Source of the DNA: 58-81 sp012729145
GTDB taxonomy: Bacteria > Synergistota > Synergistia > Synergistales > Thermovirgaceae
DNA length: 64,000 nt
Assembly (NCBI GenBank): GCA_040770625.1
Contig: JAXGIW010000006.1
Location: 1-64,000, forward strand
Reading direction: 5' to 3'
How positions within the stretch are numbered: the first letter of the stretch is position 1; each line of letters opens with the position of its first letter. Under the pieces are notes generated by a model. It was not told the origin of the DNA. It worked only from the letters and a program-made list of their open reading frames with translations, and did not search any database. This document shows positions 15,405-24,403 of this stretch, one piece after another. A program made the position numbers and the translations under genes.

Positions 15405-16955
15405 TTGTCTTCCACGGAGAGAGAGATCATCATAATCATCGATTGCGGTTCCCAGTACACACAGCTGATCGCAAGGAGAGTACGGGAGCTGGGGGTCTAC
15501 AGCGAGATCATCCCCTGGGACAGCAGCCTCGAAGCCGTTATGGCGAAGAAACCCTCTGGTCTCGTCATTTCCGGAGGACCGGGCACTGTCCTGGAGGATG
15601 ACTCCCCCTGGGTCCCCCGGGAACTGCTGGACGGAAGGTTCCCTGTCCTCGGGATCTGCTACGGGATGCAGCTGATAGCCAGGATCCTGGGCGGAGAGGT
15701 CAGGAAGGGGGAGCTGGCGGAGTACGGAAGGGCCAGGGTCTTCCTTGAGGATGAACGAAGCGGGGTCCTGAAAGGTCTTCCGGGGGATCTGGAGGTCTGG
15801 ATGAGCCATTGGGACTACGTTGAGATCCCCCCTCCGGGTTTCGTGGTGACTGCCAGGAGCGAGTCTGGCATGATAGCGGGCTTCCAGGGCCCCGACTCGA
15901 AAATATCTGCCATTCAGTTCCACCCCGAAGTGGCCCACACATCGGGAGGAATGGACATCCTTGCAAACTTCCTCTTCGGGATCTGCCGGTGCGGGAAAAC
16001 CTGGAGCCTCGAGGACTGGATCGGCTCGACCGTCAAGGAGATCCAGGCCACCGCAGGTGAGGGGCGCGTGGTCTGCGGTCTTTCCGGAGGAGTAGATTCG
16101 ACGGTAGCCGCTGTTCTTACATCGAAAGCCATAGGTGACCGCCTGGAGTGCATCTTCGTAAACAACGGTCTTCTCCGCCTGAAAGAGGCGGAACAGGTAA
16201 TGGAGACCTACCGTGGCTCCCTGGGCCTGAAGGTGCACTACGTTGATGCCACCGACGATTTCCTCTCGGCTCTGGAGGGGGTTACCGAGCCTGAGGCAAA
16301 AAGGAAGGCCATCGGGGAGACCTTCATCAGGGTCTTCGAGCGGAAGGCCAGGGAGATCGGAGGAGCCGACTGGCTCCTGCAGGGAACCCTCTACCCCGAC
16401 GTGATAGAGAGCGGCCACAAGGGAAAGGACGCAGCCGTCATCAAAAGCCACCATAACGTGGGAGGACTTCCTGAAAAGATGGACTTCCAGGTACTTGAAC
16501 CCCTGAGGGATCTCTTCAAGGACGAGGTCAGGAAGATAGGGGCCATGCTGGGAGTGCCGAAGGAGATCCTCGGGCGCCACCCCTTCCCGGGGCCGGGGCT
16601 TGCAGTCCGCTGCCTTGGCGATGTGACCCGCGAGAGGCTCGATACTCTGAGGAAGGCCGATGCCATCTTCGTATCCGAGATCAGGGATCAGGGGCTCTAC
16701 GACAGGATGTGGCAAGCCTTCTGCGTACTTCTCCCGGTGAGGACAGTAGGTGTTATGGGAGATATCAGGACCTATGCCGAGGTCATCGCACTGAGGGCCG
16801 TGGAGTCCCCCGATGGCATGACAGCAGACTGGGTGAGACTTCCCGGCGAGCTGCTCGACAGGGTATCCAGGAGAATATGCAATGAACTTGGCGGAGCAAA
16901 CAGGGTGGTCTACGATATCACCGGGAAACCCCCCGCGACCATTGAATGGGAGTAG
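15405..16955 (+). CDS. guaA: GMP synthase (glutamine-hydrolysing)
   Basis: Converts XMP to GMP using glutamine. The N-terminal class I amidotransferase domain has the catalytic Cys in GICYGMQ (about 85) and the His-Glu pair in QFHPEVAH (about 173). The ATP-pyrophosphatase domain has the P-loop LSGGVDSTV, followed by the C-terminal dimerisation domain ending in TGKPPATIEWE. GTG 15396 is also in frame, but CGGAGG at 15391-15396 gives ideal spacing to TTG 15405, giving 516 residues. The gene stands between the groESL terminator and the permease gene. Confidence 0.96.
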   Translation: MSSTEREIIIIIDCGSQYTQLIARRVRELGVYSEIIPWDSSLEAVMAKKPSGLVISGGPGTVLEDDSPWVPRELLDGRFPVLGICYGMQLIARILGGEVRKGELAEYGRARVFLEDERSGVLKGLPGDLEVWMSHWDYVEIPPPGFVVTARSESGMIAGFQGPDSKISAIQFHPEVAHTSGGMDILANFLFGICRCGKTWSLEDWIGSTVKEIQATAGEGRVVCGLSGGVDSTVAAVLTSKAIGDRLECIFVNNGLLRLKEAEQVMETYRGSLGLKVHYVDATDDFLSALEGVTEPEAKRKAIGETFIRVFERKAREIGGADWLLQGTLYPDVIESGHKGKDAAVIKSHHNVGGLPEKMDFQVLEPLRDLFKDEVRKIGAMLGVPKEILGRHPFPGPGLAVRCLGDVTRERLDTLRKADAIFVSEIRDQGLYDRMWQAFCVLLPVRTVGVMGDIRTYAEVIALRAVESPDGMTADWVRLPGELLDRVSRRICNELGGANRVVYDITGKPPATIEWE

Positions 16956-17011
16956 ACCCTCTCCAGGTCTGCAAATGAAAGCGGAAGAAGGAACGGAGGT
17001 GTCAAACGGTC

Positions 17012-18121
17012 TTGGATAACGAGGTGACGTCAAGACCCCAGGGGCAGTGGGGAGTCTACCTGCCCTTCATAGTGGCCTTTGCAATGCTCTCCATGCTCTC
17101 TTATATCGTCTCCTTCCCTCTCTTCAGACCCCTTGCCTGGTCGTCGCTGCTCTCCTTCTTCGCCTACCCTCTTTACCACCTGATCTACATGAGGGCTTTT
17201 TCGGGGAAGTGGTCCAACCTTGCTGCGGGAATAACGACGGCGGCGATACTTTTTCTCCTGGTGGTTCCCGCGGGTCTCATGGGCACCCTGATAGCCAGGG
17301 AGGGTATCAAGGTCTACGGTAAAGTGGCGGACCTTCTTCTGCAGTTCGAAGGAGCGGAGATGCCTTCTCTGCTGGAGATACTACCCAAGGGGCTTTCGGC
17401 CAGGCTTGCCCCATACATGGAGCACTTCGAATTCATCGGCGACGCCTTTCGTCAGGCTGGAAGATGGTTTGCCTCAAACATCGCCTCAGCCTCCAGGGGT
17501 TTTCTGGGCAACGCTTTCAGGATGTTCTACCAGCTGATAGTCATTGCCGTGGCCTCTTTCTTCATGCTGAGGGACGGCCACAAGATCCTCGGCTACATAA
17601 AGGAGATCCTCCCCCTCTCCTCCGAGGAGAGGGATGATATCTTCGGGAAGGCAAAGCAGATGCTCCAGTCGGTGGTCTACGGAATAACCTTCACCGCTGG
17701 AATCCAGGCCTTTCTGGGCGGGTTTGGATGGTGGTGGGTGGGACTGCCAAGTCCGGCCCTTTTTGCGGGAGCCATGTTCCTCCTGGCCATGATCCCCTTC
17801 GTTGGGACGCCAATGGTGCTTCTGCCGGGGGCGGCCTACCTCTTTGCGGTCGGAAAGATCGGTCCTGCCATCTTCCTCGCGATATGGGCGCTACTCGTGG
17901 TGAGCACCATTGACAACTTCATCAGACCACTGTTCATATCCGAGGGCAGCAAGGTACACATTCTTATTGTCTTTACCGGGGTTGTAGGCGGGCTGGCCGC
18001 CTGGGGTTTCATTGGTCTCTTCACCGGACCGCTGATCCTCTCCATGTTCTTCTTCTTCCTGGACAGCTACAGGAGGATCTGGCAGCGCATGAGGGGAGAT
18101 AACCAGGAAAATGAAAAGTGA
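17012..18121 (+). CDS. AI-2E family transporter (PerM-like membrane protein)
   Basis: A 369-residue polytopic membrane protein of the AI-2E/UPF0118 family. Helices appear at about 15-35, 40-60 and 70-95. The large non-membrane loop typical of the family spans about 100-165. The C-terminal helices carry the family-like segments LAMIPFVGTPMVLLPGA and STIDNFIRPLFIS. Members include autoinducer exporters and Na+/H+ antiporters, so the substrate cannot be assigned. The start is TTG behind GGAGGT with a longish 11-bp spacing. mobB follows after 16 bp. Confidence 0.85.
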   Translation: MDNEVTSRPQGQWGVYLPFIVAFAMLSMLSYIVSFPLFRPLAWSSLLSFFAYPLYHLIYMRAFSGKWSNLAAGITTAAILFLLVVPAGLMGTLIAREGIKVYGKVADLLLQFEGAEMPSLLEILPKGLSARLAPYMEHFEFIGDAFRQAGRWFASNIASASRGFLGNAFRMFYQLIVIAVASFFMLRDGHKILGYIKEILPLSSEERDDIFGKAKQMLQSVVYGITFTAGIQAFLGGFGWWWVGLPSPALFAGAMFLLAMIPFVGTPMVLLPGAAYLFAVGKIGPAIFLAIWALLVVSTIDNFIRPLFISEGSKVHILIVFTGVVGGLAAWGFIGLFTGPLILSMFFFFLDSYRRIWQRMRGDNQENEK

Positions 18122-18137
18122 ACGGAGGTAAGACGCT

Positions 18138-18776
18138 GTGCCTTTTATAATTGCCGTTAGCGGTTTCAAGAACAGCGGGAAGACCACCCTGTGCAGGAAG
18201 CTGTTCCCCCTTCTGAAAGATGCCGGGCTCGATGTAGCCTACGTCAAGAGGACCCATGAGGAGGTCCTCTCGCCTGAGGGGACCGATTCGGGCCAGCTCG
18301 CGGAGGTCTCCGGGGCCGTCGCGCTATGGGGTCCCGACGGATTGCGGATAGAGGACAGCAGAAAGGACCTGGACCCAGGCTCCCTGGCGGCACGGTTCTT
18401 TCCAGGCAGGCACCTCCTCCTTCTGGAGGGGGGAAAGAACATTCCCTTACCCAAGATCTGGGTAGGCAGCCCTGAGGCTATCCCGGAAGAGGTCTCGGGG
18501 GTGGTGGCCTTCTACGACAGGGACAACCCGTGTGAAAAAGAGAGACACTTCTGTGCGGGCCAGGAGAAGGAACTTGCCCGGCTGGTGCTTGCAATGGTCC
18601 GCAAGGCCGAGGCCTCCCCCGCCGAGGTATATAGCCGCGAGAAGAGGATCCCCGTCAAGGCCTTCGTGGGTGAGTTCATAGCCGGCGCTCTTTCGGGCAT
18701 GCTAAGGTCTCTCAAGGGGGATTTCGACCCCGAAGAGGGGATAAGCGTCCATATAAGGTCCCTTCCGGGAGAATAG
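18138..18776 (+). CDS. mobB: MobB-like GTPase, molybdopterin-guanine dinucleotide biosynthesis
   Basis: A P-loop protein of the MobB family, which helps insert nucleotide into molybdopterin cofactor. The Walker A motif GFKNSGKTT is at residues 9-17, followed by VAYVKRTHEE, where MobB normally has a conserved Lys-His. The Walker B-like segment is LLLLEGG (about 92-98). It is 212 residues, longer than the about 170 of E. coli MobB. The GTG start has GGAGGT 8 bp upstream. No other molybdenum-cofactor gene is in the window. Confidence 0.75.
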   Translation: MPFIIAVSGFKNSGKTTLCRKLFPLLKDAGLDVAYVKRTHEEVLSPEGTDSGQLAEVSGAVALWGPDGLRIEDSRKDLDPGSLAARFFPGRHLLLLEGGKNIPLPKIWVGSPEAIPEEVSGVVAFYDRDNPCEKERHFCAGQEKELARLVLAMVRKAEASPAEVYSREKRIPVKAFVGEFIAGALSGMLRSLKGDFDPEEGISVHIRSLPGE

Positions 18777-18807
18777 GGCCAGTACGGTCGCATATCCATT
18801 ATCCATC

Positions 18808-18836
18808 TTGCGGTTAAGTGCTAGGGTGTCTATAAT
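18808..18836 (+). promoter_or_regulatory. Promoter of the hppA leader
   Basis: TTGCGG (18808-18813), 17 bp, TATAAT (18831-18836). Transcription would start near 18843, about 100 bp before the hppA start codon, and run through the hairpin at 18881. Confidence 0.7.
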
Positions 18837-18880
18837 GTTGTTCGCTTGCCGAAAAAGGCAGCGATCCCGCTTTATCCGGC

Positions 18881-18908
18881 GCCCGCCCAGGAGGCGGGCT
18901 GTCTTTTG
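18881..18908 (+). terminator. GC-rich hairpin in the hppA leader (attenuator, terminator or small RNA end)
   Basis: A perfect 7-bp stem GCCCGCC / GGCGGGC with loop CAGGA, followed by TGTCTTTTGCTGTTC. The T-tract is interrupted, so termination may be partial. Because a consensus promoter lies upstream and hppA downstream, it is either a leader attenuator or the 3' end of a roughly 65-nt RNA. Confidence 0.5.
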
Positions 18909-18946
18909 CTGTTCAAGACTTCATATGATACGGGGAGGTTCTTTGA

Positions 18947-20908
18947 ATGTTGGCACAGATCGTTTGGATTTCCGGAGGGGCCGGGCTTCTCGCACTTGCG
19001 TTCGCCCTTTTCTCGTCGGGGCGCATCAATTCTTTCGAGGTAACCAATGACAGGGTGAACGAACTTTCCGGGATCATACAGAGGGGTTCCATGGCCTTTC
19101 TCTCCAGGGAGTACAGGGCGCTGATCCCCTTCGTAGTGGTCGTCGGAGGGATCCTCTGGTTCAAGATAAGCTCCGCCACTGCCATCTCCTTCCTTCTCGG
19201 GGCTCTCTGCAGCGGCCTTGCGGGCTTTGTGGGCATGCGGGTGGCGACCAGGGCCAACGGAAAGACGGCCTTTGCCGCCGGGCAGGGGATGAACCCGGCG
19301 CTCAGGATAGCCTTCACCGGCGGAACAGTAATGGGAATGTCCGTCGTCGGCATCGGCATAATCGGCATTATTGTCTGCTACTGGCTCTTCAAGGATCCCA
19401 ACGTCATAACCGGCTTCGGTTTCGGGGCCAGCTCCATTGCCCTCTTCGCCAGGGTCGGCGGCGGTATATACACCAAGGCCGCCGACGTCGGTGCCGACCT
19501 GGTTGGCAAGGTTGAGGCCGGAATACCCGAGGACGACCCCAGGAACCCGGCCGTGATCGCCGACAACGTCGGCGACAACGTGGGCGATATCGCCGGAATG
19601 GGCGCGGATCTTTTCGAATCCTACGTCAACTCCATCATCGCGGCCATGGCCATAGGGCTTGTGGCCTTCGGTGACACCGGGGTAGTCTACCCCCTGCTCC
19701 TCGCTTCCCTTGGCATACTCTCCGCTGTCCTGGGGACCTTCTTCGTCAGGGTCCGCGAGGGCGGTGACCCCCAGCTGGCCCTCAGGATCGGGACTCTCGC
19801 GACGGGAGCCTTCATGATAGGCGGCTCCTTCTTCATGACCAGGGCGATCTTCGGGGACATCACTCTCTTCTGGGCAGTCATGTCCGGAGTCGCAGTGGGT
19901 GTCCTTATCGGTCTTGTTACCGAATACTACACCTCCTCGTCCTACTCGCCGGTCCAGAGTATAGCCTCCGCATCCGAAACAGGCTGTGCCACCAATATCC
20001 TTGCAGGTCTCGGCGTCGGCATGAAGTCAACGGCGGTTCCCGTTCTGCTGATCTGCGGGGCCATCCTGGTGGGCGTCAGGTTCGGCGGATTGTACGGGAT
20101 CGCCTGCGCAGCCGTGGGAATGCTCTCTATCACCGGGATGTCCCTCAGCGTCGACGCCTACGGACCTATCGCCGACAATGCCGGAGGCATTGCCGAGATG
20201 AGCCATATGCCTCCCGAGGTCCGCAAGATCACGGACAAACTTGACGCCGTGGGCAACACAACAGCTGCCATCGGGAAAGGCCTGGCCATAGGTTCAGCCG
20301 CGCTTACAGCTCTGGCCCTCTTTGCGGCCTACGCCACGGCAGTCGGTCTGACGGTAATAGACATCAACAACCCGAAGGTCATGGTGGGCCTTTTCATAGG
20401 AGGCATGCTCCCCTTCGTGTTCAGCGCCATGACTATCCAGGCCGTGGGCCGGGCCGCCTCACAGATGATCGACGAAGTGCGGAGGCAGTTCCGTGAGATA
20501 CCGGGCATAATGGAAGGGACCGCCGAACCCGAGTACGAGCGATGCGTCGATATCTCCACCGGTGCCTCCCTTAAGGAGATGGTAGTACCCGGCTTCCTGG
20601 CCGTGATCAGCCCTGTCGTTGTGGGCCTGGTCCTCGGGGCCGAGGCCCTGGGCGGCCTCCTTGGCGGATCCATCGTTACGGGCGTGATGATGGCCATCTT
20701 CATGTCCAACGCCGGAGGCGCCTGGGACAACGCCAAGAAGTTCATAGAAGAGGGGAACTACGGAGGAAAGGGCTCCGAGCCCCACGGGGCAGCAGTCGTG
20801 GGCGACACCGTCGGGGACCCCTTCAAGGATACCGCCGGCCCCAGCCTCAACATCCTTATCAAGCTCATGTCCGTTGTAGCGCTGGTGCTGGCCCCGCTGT
20901 TCATTTAA
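18947..20908 (+). CDS. hppA: K+-dependent membrane-bound pyrophosphatase (Na+ or H+ pump)
   Basis: A 653-residue protein with about 16 membrane helices that couples PPi hydrolysis to ion export. Substrate motifs are visible: DVGADLVGKVE with the following acidic run DNVGDNVGD, and near the C-terminus GDTVGDPFKDTAGPS. The GNTTAAIGKG segment has Ala where K+-independent enzymes have Lys, which marks the K+-dependent subfamily, many of which pump Na+. Na+ versus H+ specificity is not settled by this. It is monocistronic between its own promoter and a strong terminator. Confidence 0.95.
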   Translation: MLAQIVWISGGAGLLALAFALFSSGRINSFEVTNDRVNELSGIIQRGSMAFLSREYRALIPFVVVVGGILWFKISSATAISFLLGALCSGLAGFVGMRVATRANGKTAFAAGQGMNPALRIAFTGGTVMGMSVVGIGIIGIIVCYWLFKDPNVITGFGFGASSIALFARVGGGIYTKAADVGADLVGKVEAGIPEDDPRNPAVIADNVGDNVGDIAGMGADLFESYVNSIIAAMAIGLVAFGDTGVVYPLLLASLGILSAVLGTFFVRVREGGDPQLALRIGTLATGAFMIGGSFFMTRAIFGDITLFWAVMSGVAVGVLIGLVTEYYTSSSYSPVQSIASASETGCATNILAGLGVGMKSTAVPVLLICGAILVGVRFGGLYGIACAAVGMLSITGMSLSVDAYGPIADNAGGIAEMSHMPPEVRKITDKLDAVGNTTAAIGKGLAIGSAALTALALFAAYATAVGLTVIDINNPKVMVGLFIGGMLPFVFSAMTIQAVGRAASQMIDEVRRQFREIPGIMEGTAEPEYERCVDISTGASLKEMVVPGFLAVISPVVVGLVLGAEALGGLLGGSIVTGVMMAIFMSNAGGAWDNAKKFIEEGNYGGKGSEPHGAAVVGDTVGDPFKDTAGPSLNILIKLMSVVALVLAPLFI

Positions 20909-20965
20909 GGGCAGCCCCTTCGCCCGGGCAGGAACAGACAAAGGATCCAACGGACTCGATATCGG

Positions 20966-21005
20966 CGGGGGAGGGCACCCTGAGGCCCTCCCCCGTCCTG
21001 TCCTT
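20966..21005 (+). terminator. Rho-independent terminator after hppA
   Basis: An 11-bp stem CGGGGGAGGGC / GCCCTCCCCCG with an 8-base loop, followed by TCCTGTCCTT. The tail is only moderately T-rich but the stem is very strong. Confidence 0.7.
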
Positions 21006-21032
21006 AGAGACGAACAGGAAGGTGGTGCCGTT

Positions 21033-22787
21033 TTGGACCGTGATGCCGTCAGGAACATCAAGGACCGTATCGACATCGTCGAGTTCATAGGCGAGACGGT
21101 GCAGCTGAGAAGGGCTGGTAAAAGCTTCAAGGGACTCTGTCCCTTCCATTCCGAGAAGACCCCTTCCTTCCATGTCTCTTCCGAACGCCAGACCTATCAC
21201 TGCTTCGGCTGCGGCAGGGGCGGGGATATTTTCTCCTTCGTAATGGAGAAGGAGGGAATGACCTTCCCTGAGGCTCTGACCATGCTGGCCGATAGGGCGG
21301 GTGTTCGACTTGAACCCTACGGAGGGCGGAGGGAGAGCACGAGCGGGGTAACGGGGGCCATGGAGGCTGCCCTGGCCTTTTTCAGGAGATCCCTGACCGG
21401 GCCAGGAGGCGAGAGCGCAAGGAAGTACCTCGAGAGAAGGGGCATCGGCTCATCCGATTCGGCAGCCTTCGAGATCGGCTGGGCGCCCCCTTCCTGGGAC
21501 CTGCTCAGAAAGGATCTCGAGACCAGGGGGATCCCCACCGGGGAAGCAATGGCCGCGGGGCTCCTTGCCGAGAGCAGCGGAAGGACCTACGATCGCTTCC
21601 GGGGGAGGATCATGTTCCCCATCAGGGATGTCCAGGGTAGACTTGTCGCCTTCGGCGGACGCCTGGTGGACGGCGAGGGCGCAAAGTATATAAACAGCCC
21701 AGAGAGCGAACTCTACAGCAAGAGGAGGATCCTCTATCTCCTGAACTCCGCCAGGACGTCCATCCGTGAGAGGGGCCGCTCGATCCTTGTCGAGGGCTAC
21801 ATGGATGCCATCAAGCTTCATATGGCAGGATTCACTGAGACGGTAGCCTCCCTGGGGACCTCCCTCACCGGGGAGCAGGCGAATCTTCTGAAGAGGTTCG
21901 GCGACCAGTGCCTGATCTGCTACGATGCCGACACGGCCGGTCAGGAGGCCACGTTAAGGGGGATGTACGTCCTCCAGAAGAGCGGACTTGATATCAGGGT
22001 CGTGGTGCTTCCTTCGGGGAAGGATCCCGACGATATCGTCAGCGGCGCTGAGGGCCCGGAACGCTTTGCGGGTCTTACAAGGAGATCCGAACCTCTCCCC
22101 CTCTTCCATATCAGGGTCAAGAGAGCAGATCTGGCAGACGAGGCACGAAGGACCGCCGCAAGGAGGGAGATCATCGAAGGACTTGCCGGACTCCCTCCGC
22201 TGGAGGCTAACAGGCATATCTCCCAGGTGGCCCAGGGGCTGGGCATACTGCTGCCGGAGATGATCGATCTCCTGAGAAGCGCACGAAGATCGGCCGCCAA
22301 AGTTGGGGAAAAAGGCATTTCAGCCCCTGAGAACGTATATGTAAGTAGGGAGAACGACAGGACCCGGGAGGACAGGCCTCCGGACCCATGGGAGGCGGCA
22401 CTCTGCTACCTCCTCTGGACCGACGAGCGGAAAAGGTCAGCGGTGGATCCGCCTTACGTGTTGTCGCTCCTGTCGGAGGACGGGGCCAAGACCGTGGCTC
22501 TGTCAATACTCTCAGGAGACAGCATCGAGGAGCTTAGGTCGAGATGGGCCGAGGCCGATGACCCCTACCCCATGAGACTTATCTCCACTGGCTGGGCACA
22601 CTGCGAAAGGAACGGCGAGAGCGGCGAGATCTGGGAGATCGTGGTTTCCGCCCTCGAGTCGAAGAGATCCAGGGACAAGTTTGCCTCTCTCAAGGAGAAG
22701 CATGCCAGGGGCCAGGCGACCCCTGAAGAGATGAAAGAATACCTGGAACTTGCAAGAAAGCTAAAAGGAGGGACCGGTAAGAGATGA
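21033..22787 (+). CDS. dnaG: DNA primase
   Basis: Synthesises RNA primers for replication. The 584 residues start with the CHC2-type zinc finger (C36, H39, C57, C60 in CPFHSEKTPSF and CFGC). The TOPRIM catalytic core follows, with VEGYMDAIKLH and CYDADTAGQEA, then a DnaB-interacting C-terminal domain. The start is TTG behind AGGAAGGTGG. The stop overlaps rpoD by ATGA, the classic macromolecular-synthesis pairing without rpsU. Confidence 0.96.
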   Translation: MDRDAVRNIKDRIDIVEFIGETVQLRRAGKSFKGLCPFHSEKTPSFHVSSERQTYHCFGCGRGGDIFSFVMEKEGMTFPEALTMLADRAGVRLEPYGGRRESTSGVTGAMEAALAFFRRSLTGPGGESARKYLERRGIGSSDSAAFEIGWAPPSWDLLRKDLETRGIPTGEAMAAGLLAESSGRTYDRFRGRIMFPIRDVQGRLVAFGGRLVDGEGAKYINSPESELYSKRRILYLLNSARTSIRERGRSILVEGYMDAIKLHMAGFTETVASLGTSLTGEQANLLKRFGDQCLICYDADTAGQEATLRGMYVLQKSGLDIRVVVLPSGKDPDDIVSGAEGPERFAGLTRRSEPLPLFHIRVKRADLADEARRTAARREIIEGLAGLPPLEANRHISQVAQGLGILLPEMIDLLRSARRSAAKVGEKGISAPENVYVSRENDRTREDRPPDPWEAALCYLLWTDERKRSAVDPPYVLSLLSEDGAKTVALSILSGDSIEELRSRWAEADDPYPMRLISTGWAHCERNGESGEIWEIVVSALESKRSRDKFASLKEKHARGQATPEEMKEYLELARKLKGGTGKR

Positions 22788-23944
22788 CCGAAGCTGGGAA
22801 GAGCCCTGAAGAGATGGAGAGCCACGATACTGGCGATGAGACCGTAGCCAGTCCCAGGGAGGTGGCGAGGTACATTGAGAGCTTCAAGGAGCTCCTCCAC
22901 ATGGGGCGCGAGAAGGGTTTCGTGACCTACGACGACATCGAGAAACATATCCCCGGGGAGATGATGAACGAAGAGACCCTGGACAGTCTCTATTTCAACC
23001 TCAACGAGCTCGGGATAGACCTGGTGGAGATGGAGAAGACCAGGGGAGATCTCCGTGACGAGGATTCGGCCCCCGCAGCGGAGTACAATGAGGAGATGGG
23101 CGTCCTGGAGGACCTGCCCCTTTCGGACCCGGTAAGGATGTACCTGAGGGAGATAGGAAAGATCGCCCTGCTTAAACCCGAGGAGGAGGTTGAGCTGGCG
23201 AAGCTCGTTGAAGCCGGCGATCCCGTCGGAAAGAGCAAGCTTGTGGAGGCCAACCTGAGGCTCGTGGTAAGCATAGCCAAGAAGTACATTGGCAGGGGAA
23301 TGCTTTTTCTGGACCTTATCCAGGAGGGCAACCTGGGACTTATCAGGGCCGTTGAGAAGTTCGACTACCGCAAGGGTTTCAAGTTCAGCACCTACGCCAC
23401 CTGGTGGATCCGCCAGGCCATAACCAGGGCCATTGCGGACCAGGCCAGGACGATACGCATCCCCGTCCACATGGTGGAGACCATAAACAAGCTTATCAGG
23501 GTCTCCAGGCAGCTAGTCCAGAGGCTCGGCCGGGAACCGACCGCCGAGGAGATCGCTGCCGAGATGGCCATCGGCTCCGAAAGGGTCGAGGAGATACAGA
23601 GGATCGCCCAGGAACCGGTCTCGCTGGAGACTCCCATCGGTGAGGAGGAGGACAGCCAGCTGAGCGACTTCCTGGAGGACAAGAACCTTCCGAGCCCAGA
23701 GGATGCTGCGGCCGTCCAGCTCCTGCGGGAACAGCTCGAGGGGATGCTCGAGGAGCTTACCGAGAGGGAGAAGGAGGTTCTCCGGCTGAGGTTCGGCCTG
23801 GAGGATGGGCATCCCTATACCCTCGAGGAGGTGGGGAAACGCTTCGGGGTCACCCGCGAGAGGATAAGGCAGATCGAGGCGAAAGCCCTCCGGAAGCTAA
23901 GGCACCCTAGCAGGAGCAAGAAGCTAAGGGATTTTCTCGATTGA
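22784..23944 (+). CDS. rpoD: Primary sigma factor RpoD (sigma-70/sigma-A)
   Basis: The housekeeping sigma factor, 386 residues. A region 1.1-like acidic N-terminus is followed by region 1.2 (DPVRMYLREIGKIALL), region 2 with DLIQEGNLGLIRAVEKFDY and the -10-recognising FSTYATWWIRQAI, region 3, and region 4 with VTRERIRQIEAKALRKLRHP near the C-terminus. It lacks the long non-conserved insert of E. coli RpoD. It is translationally coupled to dnaG. The consensus -35/-10 elements found elsewhere in the window fit this sigma. Confidence 0.97.
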   Translation: MTEAGKSPEEMESHDTGDETVASPREVARYIESFKELLHMGREKGFVTYDDIEKHIPGEMMNEETLDSLYFNLNELGIDLVEMEKTRGDLRDEDSAPAAEYNEEMGVLEDLPLSDPVRMYLREIGKIALLKPEEEVELAKLVEAGDPVGKSKLVEANLRLVVSIAKKYIGRGMLFLDLIQEGNLGLIRAVEKFDYRKGFKFSTYATWWIRQAITRAIADQARTIRIPVHMVETINKLIRVSRQLVQRLGREPTAEEIAAEMAIGSERVEEIQRIAQEPVSLETPIGEEEDSQLSDFLEDKNLPSPEDAAAVQLLREQLEGMLEELTEREKEVLRLRFGLEDGHPYTLEEVGKRFGVTRERIRQIEAKALRKLRHPSRSKKLRDFLD

Positions 23945-24033
23945 AAATCCCTGATCGGATCTGTTCCTCTTGAAGCAATGATACAAATCATTTGTTATAA
24001 TAATCACGGGGGATTGTTCCTGGAGGCACAAGC

Positions 24034-24306
24034 TTGCGAATAGACCGCTTTCTCAAGTTGTCCCGGATCGTCAAAAGAAGAAGCGTTGCCCAGGAGATGA
24101 TAACCCACGGGGCGGTAAGGGTGGGTGGCACCGAGGTCCGCCCTTCGAAGGATCTCAGGTCCGGCGATGTGGTCGAGGTCGCTTTTCCCAGGAAGATAAT
24201 CACCCTCAGGGTGATATCGGTTGATGAGTCCCTCCTCAAGCGGGGAGGAGAGTGCTTCGAGGTCACCGATGAGAGGAACGTCCCGGGCGATCAGCGTCCG
24301 TGGTGA
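24034..24306 (+). CDS. rqcP: S4-domain RNA-binding protein RqcP (YabO-like)
   Basis: A 90-residue protein with an S4 domain (MRIDRFLKLSRIVKRRSVAQ and GAVRVGGTEVRPSKDL). RqcP-type proteins bind stalled 50S subunits and, with RqcH, add Ala tails in ribosome quality control; Hsp15-like heat-shock proteins are related. Small size and the leading MRIDRFLK pattern favour RqcP. The start is TTG with TGGAGG 7 bp upstream. A TATAAT lies at 23996-24001, but no -35 at ideal spacing was found. Confidence 0.82.
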   Translation: MRIDRFLKLSRIVKRRSVAQEMITHGAVRVGGTEVRPSKDLRSGDVVEVAFPRKIITLRVISVDESLLKRGGECFEVTDERNVPGDQRPW

Positions 24307-24403
24307 AAATAGCGTTCATGAGTGATCTTCAAGAATGTCTGGAGGCAGATCAGTGAACAGCTGTGCCTTCAGGGGACAGGCCATTTTCAAGGAGGCAGGA
24401 ATA

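Noticed and set aside
15321..17033. 570-codon minus-strand frame opposite guaA
   Set aside because: The translation is His/Pro/Gly-rich with no domain, and guaA on the plus strand is unambiguous.
23970..24001. Possible rqcP promoter TTGAAG ... TATAAT
   Set aside because: The spacer is 20 bp, too long for a confident sigma-70 promoter; only the -10 is good.
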